Source of the DNA: Natronospira proteinivora
Lineage (GTDB): Bacteria > Pseudomonadota > Gammaproteobacteria > Natronospirales > Natronospiraceae
Direction of reading: 5' to 3'
DNA: 64,000 nt
Assembly: GCF_024170465.1 (NCBI RefSeq)
Contig: NZ_JALJYF010000001.1
Coordinates: 310,001 to 374,000, forward strand
The notes beneath the pieces were generated by a model. The model had not been told where the DNA came from and did not search any database. It was given only the letters and a program-made list of their open reading frames with translations. Of the stretch, positions 35,626-44,063 are shown piece by piece; position 1 is the stretch's first letter; every line of letters begins with the position of its first letter. Made by a program: the position numbers and the translations under genes.

Positions 35626-36996
35626 GTGGCAGTCAGTGTATTCGACATGTTCAAGATCGGGATCGGGCCGTCCAGCTCCCACACCGTGGGGCCCATGCGG
35701 GCGGCGCTGGCTTTCTGCGAAGACCTGAAAGCCCAGGGTGGTCTGGAAGCCACCCGCCAAGTGGTGGTTAAGCTCTACGGTTCTCTGGCCTTGACCGGAA
35801 TAGGGCACGGTACGGACAAGGCCGTGATCCTTGGGCTTATGGGGGAGACCCCCCGGGATGTGAATCCCGATACCATCGACGACATGCTCGCCCGGGTACA
35901 GGAAAGCAAGCGGATATCCCTGTTGGCTAGCCATGAGATCGCTTTCGATCCCCAAATTGAGATCGAATTTCACAAGGACGAGCGTCTGCCGCGCCATTCC
36001 AATGGCATGGGGCTGGTGGCCTTTGACGAAAAAGGCCAGGTGCTTCATGAAGAGATTTTCTATTCCATTGGCGGTGGTTTTATCGTCCGTGAGCACGAAG
36101 AGGACGGCGATGGGGCTTCCGATGAAGGGGGCCAGATTCCCTATCCCTTCAATACCGCCGAGGATTTGCTGAGCCACTGCCGGAACAACCAGCTGGCCAT
36201 TTGGGAGTTGATGCTGGAAAATGAGAAAACCTGGCGGGACGAGGCCACGGTTCGCAAGGAGTTGCTGGCCATCTGGCAGGTGATGCAGGAATGCACCCAG
36301 CGTGGCTTCAGGGTGGAAGGCAATCTCCCGGGCGGTTTGCAGGTCAGTCGTCGGGCCCCCCGCCTGTACAAGGAACTGCAGGAACAGCATGACGATGAGC
36401 ATCTGGATCTGCTGGATTGGGTGAATATCTTTGCCATGGCGGTGAATGAGGAGAATGCCGCTGGCGGCCAGGTGGTTACCGCCCCCACCAATGGCGCGGC
36501 CGGTATTATCCCTGCTGTTCTTCACTACTATAAGCGCTTTGTCACGGACGCCTCCGATGAAGGCGTCATCCGCTTCCTGCTGACAGCCGGCGCCATCGGC
36601 ATCCTTTACAAGAAAAACGCGGGGATTTCAGGCGCCGAGATGGGCTGCCAGGGGGAAGTGGGGGTTGCCTGCTCCATGGCAGCGGCCGGATTAACGGAAG
36701 CCATTGGCGGTAGCCTGGGGCAAGTGGAAAATGCCGCGGAAATCGGCATGGAACACAATCTGGGGCTGACCTGTGACCCGGTGGGCGGCCTGGTCCAGAT
36801 CCCCTGTATCGAGCGCAATGCCATGGGCTCTCTCAAGGCCATCAACGCCTCCCGCATGGCCATGCGGGGGGATGGCAAGCACAAGGTCTCGCTGGACCAG
36901 GTCATTCGGACCATGCGCCAGACCGGCGATGACATGAAGAGTATTTACAAGGAAACCTCCCAGGGTGGCCTGGCGGTTAATGTTCCCGAGTGTTAG
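35626..36996 (+). CDS. sdaA: L-serine ammonia-lyase (iron-sulfur type)
   Basis: This enzyme deaminates serine to pyruvate using a [4Fe-4S] cluster. The 456-residue single-chain form has [16 protein letters not shown] at the start and HSNGMGL. The cluster-region motifs are [38 protein letters not shown], and the terminal cysteine (NVPEC). The GTG at 35626 follows GAAGGAG. It is the third amino-acid catabolic locus of the window, after kbl-tdh and putA. Its 3' end overlaps the next gene by 17 bases. Confidence 0.95.
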   Translation: MAVSVFDMFKIGIGPSSSHTVGPMRAALAFCEDLKAQGGLEATRQVVVKLYGSLALTGIGHGTDKAVILGLMGETPRDVNPDTIDDMLARVQESKRISLLASHEIAFDPQIEIEFHKDERLPRHSNGMGLVAFDEKGQVLHEEIFYSIGGGFIVREHEEDGDGASDEGGQIPYPFNTAEDLLSHCRNNQLAIWELMLENEKTWRDEATVRKELLAIWQVMQECTQRGFRVEGNLPGGLQVSRRAPRLYKELQEQHDDEHLDLLDWVNIFAMAVNEENAAGGQVVTAPTNGAAGIIPAVLHYYKRFVTDASDEGVIRFLLTAGAIGILYKKNAGISGAEMGCQGEVGVACSMAAAGLTEAIGGSLGQVENAAEIGMEHNLGLTCDPVGGLVQIPCIERNAMGSLKAINASRMAMRGDGKHKVSLDQVIRTMRQTGDDMKSIYKETSQGGLAVNVPEC

Positions 36997-38152
36997 ATGG
37001 CCGTTACTCGGCCTGGCAGCTCTGTTGCTGGGCGGCTGCGCCAGCCAGCCCATTGAACCGGGCCCCATGGCAGATGGTGAGCTGGCTGGTCAGTCGCTTT
37101 CTGTTCCCCTGGATGACCCCAAGGCCCGCTATTATCTGACCACCTATCCCGAATCCCATCCGGAAGGCTGGCATGAATGGTTGGCCGAGATTGAGGCCCA
37201 GCTGGAAGACGGCGTGGTGGATGGCGGTGAGCTGGGGCCATTGATCGATGAAAATGTCTCCGTGGATTTGGCCGCTTTGCTGTTCATTTACGGAGTCCTG
37301 TCCGATCCCCAAAATCGCCGTTGGCAGGAATGCCTGAATCGCGTGAGTGATGCGGTGAGTTTGGGATATATCGCTTACGAGGATCTTCTGCCCGAATGGC
37401 ATTCGGACTACAAGATCGTGTTTGCGCCGGGCTATCTCTATGAAGATCATCCCCAGACTGAAGCGGATTTCTCCAGGACACGACAAACCCTGAGTTCCCA
37501 GGATGTGCCTTACCATTTCATTCCCAGCGTGCAGGATGCTTCGGTAGAGGAGAATGCGGAACAGATCGCGGATGTAATCCGCTCGTATCGGGATGATGGC
37601 CGGGAGCTGATTTTGGTTAGCGCCAGCAAATCGGCCTCGGAAGTCCATTGGGCCATGGGGCATTTGCTCTCAGAGGAGGAGTCAGCCCATGTAGTGGCTT
37701 GGCTTAATGCGGGGGGCGTGGTGGCCGGTACCCCGCTGGTGGACCGGTGGACGCGGTTTCCTCGCAGCCTTATGGCAAGGGGAGCCTTCCTTTGGTACGG
37801 CTGGTCTTTTGATAGTCTCCGCTCCATGCGTACGGATCGCTCCCAGGATCGCCTGTCTGCCTCCCAGCTACCGGAGGACCTGTTTATATTGAATTATGTA
37901 GCTGTTCCCATGCGTGCCCAGGTAAGCCCTGCCGCACAGGAGCGTCATCGCTATCTGGCCCGTTATGGCCCCAGTGACGGTCTTGCGCCTTTGTGGAAAA
38001 CGAAGGTTTATCAAGGGGTTACTATGGTAGAGCCCGGTGCGGATCACTATTTTCATGCCGTCGACATCCGGCTCCGAACCCTGGTTCTCATGGCCATGAC
38101 GCTTAACCATTTGCAGGGTAAGGGATGTCCTGATGTGCCTGAAGAGGGCTAG
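36980..38152 (+). CDS. Predicted lipoprotein with alpha/beta-hydrolase-like domain
   Basis: The protein has 390 residues, a hydrophobic signal sequence and lipobox (LLGGC), so it is probably an outer- or inner-membrane-anchored lipoprotein. A central segment ([20 protein letters not shown] and the later [17 protein letters not shown]) resembles the strand-turn-helix of alpha/beta hydrolases, with serine in an S-A-S-K-S context rather than a clean G-x-S-x-G. A late histidine ([12 protein letters not shown]) could complete a triad. I do not recognise the family and do not assign a reaction. It overlaps sdaA, so the two are co-translated. GTG 36965 is an alternative start. Confidence 0.65.
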   Translation: MFPSVRWPLLGLAALLLGGCASQPIEPGPMADGELAGQSLSVPLDDPKARYYLTTYPESHPEGWHEWLAEIEAQLEDGVVDGGELGPLIDENVSVDLAALLFIYGVLSDPQNRRWQECLNRVSDAVSLGYIAYEDLLPEWHSDYKIVFAPGYLYEDHPQTEADFSRTRQTLSSQDVPYHFIPSVQDASVEENAEQIADVIRSYRDDGRELILVSASKSASEVHWAMGHLLSEEESAHVVAWLNAGGVVAGTPLVDRWTRFPRSLMARGAFLWYGWSFDSLRSMRTDRSQDRLSASQLPEDLFILNYVAVPMRAQVSPAAQERHRYLARYGPSDGLAPLWKTKVYQGVTMVEPGADHYFHAVDIRLRTLVLMAMTLNHLQGKGCPDVPEEG

Positions 38153-38262
38153 AAGCGGCTCCAGCTCACCTTATCCAGTATTTTGCATTACACTCGGTCT
38201 ATGGCTGTTCTATACATAATAGATGGGCCGGTTGATGTCGGGCAGCACTCTGATGGCTACTT

Positions 38263-41200
38263 ATGGCGGGGGTGGTTGTTGTGAAGTTTGCCGAGTGGTT
38301 GAGCCGCGGAACCCCCAGCCAGGACAGTGGCCACCCCCAGGTTTTGTTCAGTCTTTCCCTGATCGCTTTATGCCTGCTCCTAATATTGATCACCCTGGGA
38401 GCTTGGCGCCTGGCTCTCCAGGCGGAGCGGGTAGAGCAGCACAGTGAATTGCTATCTCAGCTGGGCGGTGTAAATCGAGACATTGAAACCAAATTGGGGC
38501 AATACTTTGCATTACTCCGATCCGGTTCAGCGGCCATTGGCTTTATGGGAGAGCCCGAGCCAAAGGCCTGGCATCGCTTTGTTGAGGGATTGGATCCCTC
38601 AATAAATTATCCCGGCATTGCCAGTATGGCCTATCTTCGTCGAATCCCAAGGGATGAGGCGGCTGTATTTGAGCGCCGTATTCGCGAGAACATGTACCCG
38701 AATTTTCAGATTGTCAGCGATTACCAGCGGCCCTATCTCTGTGTGATTCTCCATTCGGCCCTCTCCGGCGGAGGAGGGGCAGTGGGTTATGATGCCTGTC
38801 AAAGCCATACTTCCCGTGAAGCACTGGAAGCGGCTTCTCATCAGCGGGAACCGGTGATTTCCGACATGTTGCAGCTGATTCGGGAAAGTCCAAACCAGCA
38901 AGTGGATGCTGAACATCAAGGGGAGCCCGGGTTCGTAGTGGTTAATCCGGTTGGTGACCGGGGTGAAGATGGATGGGGATATTCCAGTGGATGGATAGCG
39001 GCAACAATAACGTCGGAAGCGCTCTTTATTCCTCTGGTGGAGAGGCTTGGAGAACAGCATCTTCTCATACAAGACGAGCACGATGGCCAGTTGACGACCT
39101 TGTTTGAGGCCGGTGAAAGGGAGATGCGGGCAGAGGCGTTAACGGCATCTGAGGTGCTTTTGATCGGGGACCGACAGTGGCGTATCCATCTCAGCCAGGG
39201 CTTTCAGCCCGGTCCCTTTCCCCTTGTGGTTCTGGGGGGCGGTCTGTCCCTTAGTCTTTTGTTTATTGTCCTTGTTCGGAATAGTTATCACCTGCGCTCA
39301 CGGGCAGAGGCGTTGGCTGAGCGCATGACCGATGCATGGCGGCAAAGTGAAGAAAGCCGCAGAAGAACAGAAGAGATTGCTCTGGTAATGGTGACCCATG
39401 TGGACCCGAAGGGCTGCTGGGAAAAGGTTACGCCAAGACTATGCTCACTGCTGGGATATCCTGAATCCCGTCTGATTGGTCATTCTTTTCTGGACTTTCT
39501 GCATCCTGATGATCAAAAGCCCTTTGAGAATACGCTTAATGCCCTGGTGGAAAGCGCTGACCATTCCTTGCGACAGGAAGGCCGTTTCCTAAACGCTGAG
39601 GGCACTGTGGTCTGGATCGAAGTTAATGCTTCTCCCGTTCGGGATGAGACAGATCAGCTGATCTGTCTATTGATGTTTATCCAGGATGTGAGTGACAGAA
39701 AGGCCTGGGAGAGGCAGCTTCATCAACGTGATCGTTTGCTGGAGGCAGTGGCAAGGAGCCTGAATCGTTTAATTATGCCTGGCGATTTTGATGCTGCGGT
39801 TAATGATTCACTTGGGATTCTGGCCAGAGCCGCCGATGTGGATCGTGCTTACATCTTTACCAACCATCCTCATTCAGTGACGGGGTTGCCGGCCCATAGC
39901 ATGCGCTATGAATGGGTCGCGCCAGGTATATCACATCAAATCAATAATGCTGCGATGCATGACCTTCCCTATAATGACCTACCGGAAGAGTGGTATGAGT
40001 CATTGGAGAATGGTCGTCCTGTTCGTGCGTTTCCCCGGTATCTTGAGGGGCCGGCACGAGAAATGTTGTTATCCCAGGATATCCAGTCCTTGTTGCTAGT
40101 TCCCATTATGCTGCAGGGAGGATTTCAGGGCTTTGTCGGTCTGGATGATTGCCATCGTGAACGCCAGTGGCCGGAAAGTGAGGTGGCAACTCTGATGGCA
40201 GCGGCTGCAAGCATGGGAAATGCCTTTCATCGGCAACAGACAGAAGAAGAGTTGGAACATAATAGGGAGCTTCTGACTTCCATCACGGATAATATTTCGG
40301 AAGGCATATACCGAAGCACTCCGGAAGGGAAACTGGAGTACGTGAATAATGCATTAGCAGAGATGTTTGGCTATTCGTCGCCAGAAGAAATGATGCAGGT
40401 TTCTGCGCCTATCCATTATGTGTCACCGCTTCGTCGTCGTGAATTGGCGAAGAAAGTGGAAGAAAGGGGCTATTACCGGGATGAAGAGGTAGAGTTTCTC
40501 CGTCGGGATGGGAGCCGCTTTATTGCCCTGAATAATACAGTGGCAGTGAGTGATGAGGTGGGTGGTGTTCAATATCTTGATGGTGTGATCTCGGATATTA
40601 CTCAAAGGAAGGAAGCTGAGCGAAAGATTAATTACCTGGCACATTACGATACATTGACAGGCCTTCCAAACCGAACTCTACTTCGGGATAGAATGGAGCA
40701 GGTTTTGGCGAAGGCACGCCGGGATAGCACTCGTGCAGCAGTTCTTTTTATAGATCTTGATCGCTTCAAGAACGTGAATGATTCACTGGGCCATGCGGTG
40801 GGTGATCGCCTTTTGTCAGAAGTGAGCCGACGCTTGCAGAAGGCTACGCGCGCTAATGATACGGTGAGCCGGCAGGGCGGTGATGAGTTTATCGTTTTGC
40901 TTCCAGAAATAGATGAAAGTAACGAAGCGGCGCAGGTGGCTTCAAAGCTTCTAGGTGCATTGGGTGAACCGTATCGAGTGGGTAATCATGAGTTGCATGT
41001 TACCCCCAGTATCGGGATCAGTCTTTTCCCTAGTGATGCCGAAGATATTGATGATCTGATCCGAAACGCGGATGCAGCCATGTACCAAGCCAAGGAGCAT
41101 GGGCGCTTTAACTTTCAATTCTTTACCCATGATTTGAGTGTGCAGGCCTGGGAGAGGCTGTCTCTGGAGAATCAGCTACGTCGCGCCATTCAATGGAAAG

Positions 41201-41937
41201 AGTTTGTCTTGTACTACCAACCTCAGCTTTCCTTGGAGACTGGCGAGATTGTCGGTATAGAGGCACTCATTCGCTGGTGGCATGAAGGACGGCTAATTTC
41301 TCCATCGGTCTTTATTCCGGTGGCAGAGCAGACAGGGATGATTGTTGAGATTGGGGACTGGGTAATGGGCGAGGCCTGTCGGCAGCTGAGTAGCTGGCAG
41401 GCAGAGGGGTTGGCCGATATTCCTGTTTCAGTGAACCTCTCGCCTTTGCAGTTCCGTCGTCGTGACATCCGTAGTCATATCCAGCAGGCCCTTGCCAGTT
41501 CAGGTCTTTCGCCCGAATACCTCATGCTGGAACTGACGGAGAGTACGGTCATGGATGAGGTGGATGAAAGTGTTCGTATGCTGGGCCAACTCAGTCGATT
41601 GGGCGTACGCCTTTGCATTGATGATTTCGGTACCGGCTACTCCAGCCTGAGTTACCTCAAGCGCTTCCCCATCGACAAGCTAAAGATTGACAAGTCCTTT
41701 GTCTCTGATATTCCCACGGATACGGATGACATGGCCATTACGGCCGCCGTAATTGATATGGGGCATAATTTGAATCTGACAGTGGTTGCAGAAGGCGTGG
41801 AAACGCGTGAGCAACTGGAGTTTCTCAGGGAGCGTCGTTGTCAGGAAATGCAAGGTTTCTTGTTCAGCCGGCCGGTGACGGCAGAGGAGATGGCAGAGCT
41901 GTTACGTAGGAAAGCAAGTTTGGACCTGGTCTCTTGA
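38263..41937 (+). CDS. Membrane c-di-GMP protein: CHASE, PAS, GAF, PAS, GGDEF, EAL
   Basis: This protein has up to 1224 residues. One helix (about 27-50) and a second (about 318-342) bracket an extracytoplasmic CHASE domain (YPGIASMAYLRRIPRDEAAV region). The cytoplasmic part has a PAS (about 370-480), a GAF (about 500-665) and another PAS (about 670-795). It is followed by a diguanylate cyclase domain with intact RQGGDEF and an EAL domain with GIEALIRWW, IDDFGTGYSSLSYL and VVAEGVE. Both catalytic sites look intact. CHASE domains bind small external ligands such as peptides or hormone-like molecules. The gene is visibly more A/T-rich than its neighbours. GTG 38281, with GGGGGTGG as ribosome binding site, is an alternative start. 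Confidence 0.9.
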   Translation: MAGVVVVKFAEWLSRGTPSQDSGHPQVLFSLSLIALCLLLILITLGAWRLALQAERVEQHSELLSQLGGVNRDIETKLGQYFALLRSGSAAIGFMGEPEPKAWHRFVEGLDPSINYPGIASMAYLRRIPRDEAAVFERRIRENMYPNFQIVSDYQRPYLCVILHSALSGGGGAVGYDACQSHTSREALEAASHQREPVISDMLQLIRESPNQQVDAEHQGEPGFVVVNPVGDRGEDGWGYSSGWIAATITSEALFIPLVERLGEQHLLIQDEHDGQLTTLFEAGEREMRAEALTASEVLLIGDRQWRIHLSQGFQPGPFPLVVLGGGLSLSLLFIVLVRNSYHLRSRAEALAERMTDAWRQSEESRRRTEEIALVMVTHVDPKGCWEKVTPRLCSLLGYPESRLIGHSFLDFLHPDDQKPFENTLNALVESADHSLRQEGRFLNAEGTVVWIEVNASPVRDETDQLICLLMFIQDVSDRKAWERQLHQRDRLLEAVARSLNRLIMPGDFDAAVNDSLGILARAADVDRAYIFTNHPHSVTGLPAHSMRYEWVAPGISHQINNAAMHDLPYNDLPEEWYESLENGRPVRAFPRYLEGPAREMLLSQDIQSLLLVPIMLQGGFQGFVGLDDCHRERQWPESEVATLMAAAASMGNAFHRQQTEEELEHNRELLTSITDNISEGIYRSTPEGKLEYVNNALAEMFGYSSPEEMMQVSAPIHYVSPLRRRELAKKVEERGYYRDEEVEFLRRDGSRFIALNNTVAVSDEVGGVQYLDGVISDITQRKEAERKINYLAHYDTLTGLPNRTLLRDRMEQVLAKARRDSTRAAVLFIDLDRFKNVNDSLGHAVGDRLLSEVSRRLQKATRANDTVSRQGGDEFIVLLPEIDESNEAAQVASKLLGALGEPYRVGNHELHVTPSIGISLFPSDAEDIDDLIRNADAAMYQAKEHGRFNFQFFTHDLSVQAWERLSLENQLRRAIQWKEFVLYYQPQLSLETGEIVGIEALIRWWHEGRLISPSVFIPVAEQTGMIVEIGDWVMGEACRQLSSWQAEGLADIPVSVNLSPLQFRRRDIRSHIQQALASSGLSPEYLMLELTESTVMDEVDESVRMLGQLSRLGVRLCIDDFGTGYSSLSYLKRFPIDKLKIDKSFVSDIPTDTDDMAITAAVIDMGHNLNLTVVAEGVETREQLEFLRERRCQEMQGFLFSRPVTAEEMAELLRRKASLDLVS

Positions 41938-41952
41938 GATCCAGGTACTTCT

Positions 41953-41983
41953 AAAAAAACAGCCCGGGTTCTCACCCAGGCTG
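41953..41983 (-). terminator. Intrinsic terminator of the leftward DUF4168 gene A
   Basis: Read on the minus strand, AGCCTGGG pairs with CCCGGGCT around a short loop and ends in TG followed by seven T. It is 16 bases after the stop of the CHASE gene on the other strand. Confidence 0.85.
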
Positions 41984-42023
41984 ACAAACCTCGTTCGCGA
42001 TGGATTTCCTACAGGCCGGTGTT

Positions 42024-42452
42024 TTAGTCCCGACGTATTGCGGCCACTTCGGACATGATCTTTTCGTGAATATCCGTGTCAGCGCGGGAAGCGCTGCGGA
42101 TTGCATTGTACTCATCAAGATTCAAGCCGGTGTCTTCAACGGCGGAAAGCTTCAGGCTCTGCGCTTCCTGTCGTGCTTCCGCTACCGCATCCTCATCTTC
42201 CAGGCCTTGGGTCTTTTCCGCGTACTCATCCCGAATGGCATTGACTTGCTCATAAGCTTGGGCGAAACGTTTGGCATCCTCTTCCGATACGTCGATATCC
42301 AGGCTTACTTCTTCATCGGCTGTGGACTCTTCCGGCAGAGGTTCAATGTCTCCCGCCTGATCCTGAGTTTCAGGTGCCTGCTGGGCCTGCAGCGCCGGCG
42401 CACCCATCAGGCCGATTCCCACAATTAGGATAATTAGCGACGGCATTTTCAT
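42024..42452 (-). CDS. Secreted DUF4168 protein A
   Basis: This 142-residue protein has a signal peptide (about 1-23, ending LQAQQ) and an acidic linker. A helical DUF4168 domain (about 55-140) has the pattern DAKRFAQAYEQVNAIRDEYA and a late NLDEYNAIRSASRADTDI. The domain is of unknown function and predicted to be periplasmic or secreted. A paralogue (43467-43859) has the same layout. It has a strong ribosome binding site (AGGAGG) and a near-consensus sigma54 promoter 53-68 bases upstream (42505-42520). Confidence 0.82.
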   Translation of the reverse strand: MKMPSLIILIVGIGLMGAPALQAQQAPETQDQAGDIEPLPEESTADEEVSLDIDVSEEDAKRFAQAYEQVNAIRDEYAEKTQGLEDEDAVAEARQEAQSLKLSAVEDTGLNLDEYNAIRSASRADTDIHEKIMSEVAAIRRD

Positions 42453-42504
42453 GGTTGCCTCCTAGGCGTATTGGATACAGGGTTGATCGCTTGAAGGTTA
42501 CCGT

Positions 42505-42520
42505 TGCATCTCTCATGCCA
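42505..42520 (-). promoter_or_regulatory. sigma54 promoter of DUF4168 gene A
   Basis: On the minus strand TGGCATGAGAGATGCA matches TGGCACG-N4-TTGCW with two mismatches, and the GG and GC pairs are exactly 10 bases apart. The expected start (near 42493) leaves a 40-base leader. The same TGGCATG block occurs before the paralogue. Confidence 0.7.
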
Positions 42521-42659
42521 GAATGCCGAAAGGCCTTCGATGGCGGCTTCGTGGCTTTTCAGGTGGGGTTTGGCGGCGGTCAGGGATGGCGATTGTTGCG
42601 ATTTAGAGCGTTGCAGTCTGTGACATGTCCGAAAACCGGGACCATGGCTCAGCAAGGTA

Positions 42660-43310
42660 TCAGAGAATATCGGCGATCTCGTCGAATCCATTGTCCACAG
42701 CCAACTCGGCGGGACGCAATCCATTTGGGGCTCGCAACTCGGGATCGGCACCATGATCACCCAGCAAGGCAACCATCTCGATTTGGCCAGTGGCGGCGGC
42801 CGCCATCAACGGTGTCAGACCATCTCCCTGGCGGCGATCCACCATGGCGCCCGCATCCAGCAATTCTTCTGCGCTTTCCAGGCTGGCGCCTGCTACGGCC
42901 GCATGAAGTGGAGTGAAGGCCAGGGGGTTTTCGGAGATCATGTCAGGCGGCGTGCCCCGTGCCAAGAGCAGGGCCACCACCGTGGGTTGGTCAAAGCGAG
43001 CGGCGAAGTGCAGTGCATTCATGCCGTCGGCACTGATGTGATGTCCGGCTTCTGGATCCATTTCCAGGCTGCGTTCCAGATGGCTTAGCAGCCCCAGGGA
43101 TGCTGCCTCGAAGATATCCAGGCCACTGCGCTGGTCGGCGATTAGTCGGGCCAGCCGTCGTTGGCCGGTATACATGGCAAGCATGAGGGCGCTGACACCG
43201 GCTGCGGTTCGGGTATCGGCCAGGCCGGGGTTGGCGGCCATCAGATCGGCCAGCTGGTTGACGTCCTGATCCTTGATGGCCTGTATGACGGTCTCTTCTT
43301 GTGGACTCAT
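42660..43310 (-). CDS. Ankyrin-repeat protein
   Basis: The protein has 216 residues with about five ankyrin repeats. Examples are GVSALMLAMYTGQRRLARLI, GMNALHFAARFDQPTVVALL, TPLHAAVAGASLESAEELLDAGA and GLTPLMAAAATGQIEMVALLGDHGADP. There is no signal peptide, so it is probably cytosolic, with a protein-binding role. The start at 43310 follows AAGGGGGCC; an in-frame upstream extension would run into a terminator. It lies between two DUF4168 paralogues on the same strand. Whether it belongs to their regulon is unclear: no sigma54 motif is seen directly before it. Confidence 0.85.
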   Translation of the reverse strand: MSPQEETVIQAIKDQDVNQLADLMAANPGLADTRTAAGVSALMLAMYTGQRRLARLIADQRSGLDIFEAASLGLLSHLERSLEMDPEAGHHISADGMNALHFAARFDQPTVVALLLARGTPPDMISENPLAFTPLHAAVAGASLESAEELLDAGAMVDRRQGDGLTPLMAAAATGQIEMVALLGDHGADPELRAPNGLRPAELAVDNGFDEIADIL

Positions 43311-43410
43311 GGTTGGCCCCCTTGCCAAAACCCCATTATAGAGCAGGCTGGCAAATGACTTGCAAAAAGTGCCGCTGCGCTTCGGCTGACCTCGGTGGGA
43401 TGCGGTGCCA

Positions 43411-43446
43411 AAAAAAACCCCGGTCACCTGCCGGTGCCGGGGTTTT
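43411..43446 (-). terminator. Intrinsic terminator of DUF4168 gene B
   Basis: On the minus strand, the ACCCCGGCACCGGCAGGTGA region closes with CCGGGG and a run of seven T. It separates gene B from the ankyrin gene. Confidence 0.8.
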
Positions 43447-43466
43447 TGGGTCTGTTAGCTGGCGAC

Positions 43467-43859
43467 TTAAAGGACGCCGCGTTCTTCCAGCATCTGTGTG
43501 ACCTGCTCACGCACATCAGAGTCGGCACTGACGGCCATGGCCACATTCTGATATTCCTCAACGCTCAGGCCACTGTCCTCGATGGCGGCAGTCATGGCGT
43601 CATTGGCTTCCATCTGCAGGGCCTGGGCTTCTTCCTGGTCTTCGGCTTCCTGCAGACGCGCGGTGTACTCTTCCCGCACATCGTTCACGGCCACATAGGC
43701 ATCCACGAAGCTGGCGATTTGCTCATCGCTCACCTCGGGTGCTTCCTGTTCCTGCGGCATGGGCTGGGCCTGCTGCTGTTGGCCTTGTTGGGCCAGGGCC
43801 AGCGGGCTTGCCAGCAGAGCGGTCAGGGCCAGGGTAAGAATGGTCTTGTTCAGTTTCAT
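43467..43859 (-). CDS. Secreted DUF4168 protein B
   Basis: The 130-residue protein has a signal peptide (about 1-23, cut near ALAQQ), a Q-rich linker and a DUF4168 domain (about 42-128). The motif QIASFVDAYVAVNDVREEYT and later GLSVEEYQNVAMAVSADSDV parallel protein A. It is a likely periplasmic partner or copy of A. A sigma54-type promoter (43901-43916) is about 40 bases upstream and a terminator follows. It is divergent from the kinase/sigma54-activator pair at 44064-46945, which is the most natural regulator. Confidence 0.82.
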   Translation of the reverse strand: MKLNKTILTLALTALLASPLALAQQGQQQQAQPMPQEQEAPEVSDEQIASFVDAYVAVNDVREEYTARLQEAEDQEEAQALQMEANDAMTAAIEDSGLSVEEYQNVAMAVSADSDVREQVTQMLEERGVL

Positions 43860-43900
43860 GAGAAATCCCCTCTATTTGTGTGAAGTCAGTAACTTATAAA

Positions 43901-43916
43901 AGCACGAAACATGCCA
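43901..43916 (-). promoter_or_regulatory. sigma54 promoter of DUF4168 gene B
   Basis: On the minus strand TGGCATGTTTCGTGCT matches TGGCACG-N4-TTGCW with two mismatches, with GG-N10-GC spacing exact. The start would be near 43890, about 30 bases before the ATG at 43859. A further dyad, TTGTAG-N9-CTACAA, lies just upstream at 43926-43946. Confidence 0.72.
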
Positions 43917-44015
43917 TTTTCGGATTTGTAGGCGAAATTTCTACAAGTGTATGAATTTATTAGGGGGAGGTGGGGTCTCTAGGCGGTATGGGACTTTTAT
44001 TGATCTTCAAAAAGA

Positions 44016-44049
44016 TGTAACAATATGAAACATGTTATGCCATGTTACA
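44016..44049. promoter_or_regulatory. 34-bp dyad, candidate enhancer for the sigma54 activator
   Basis: TGTAACA-N6-AACATGTT-N6-TGTTACA is perfectly centred (44032/44033). It is about 140 bases upstream of the predicted start of DUF4168 gene B and just before the kinase gene, so it could serve as enhancer for the one and operator for the other. A GACATGTC core at 42622-42629 is at a similar distance (about 130 bases) before gene A. Confidence 0.5.
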
Positions 44050-44063
44050 CATTCGGAGGGGCC

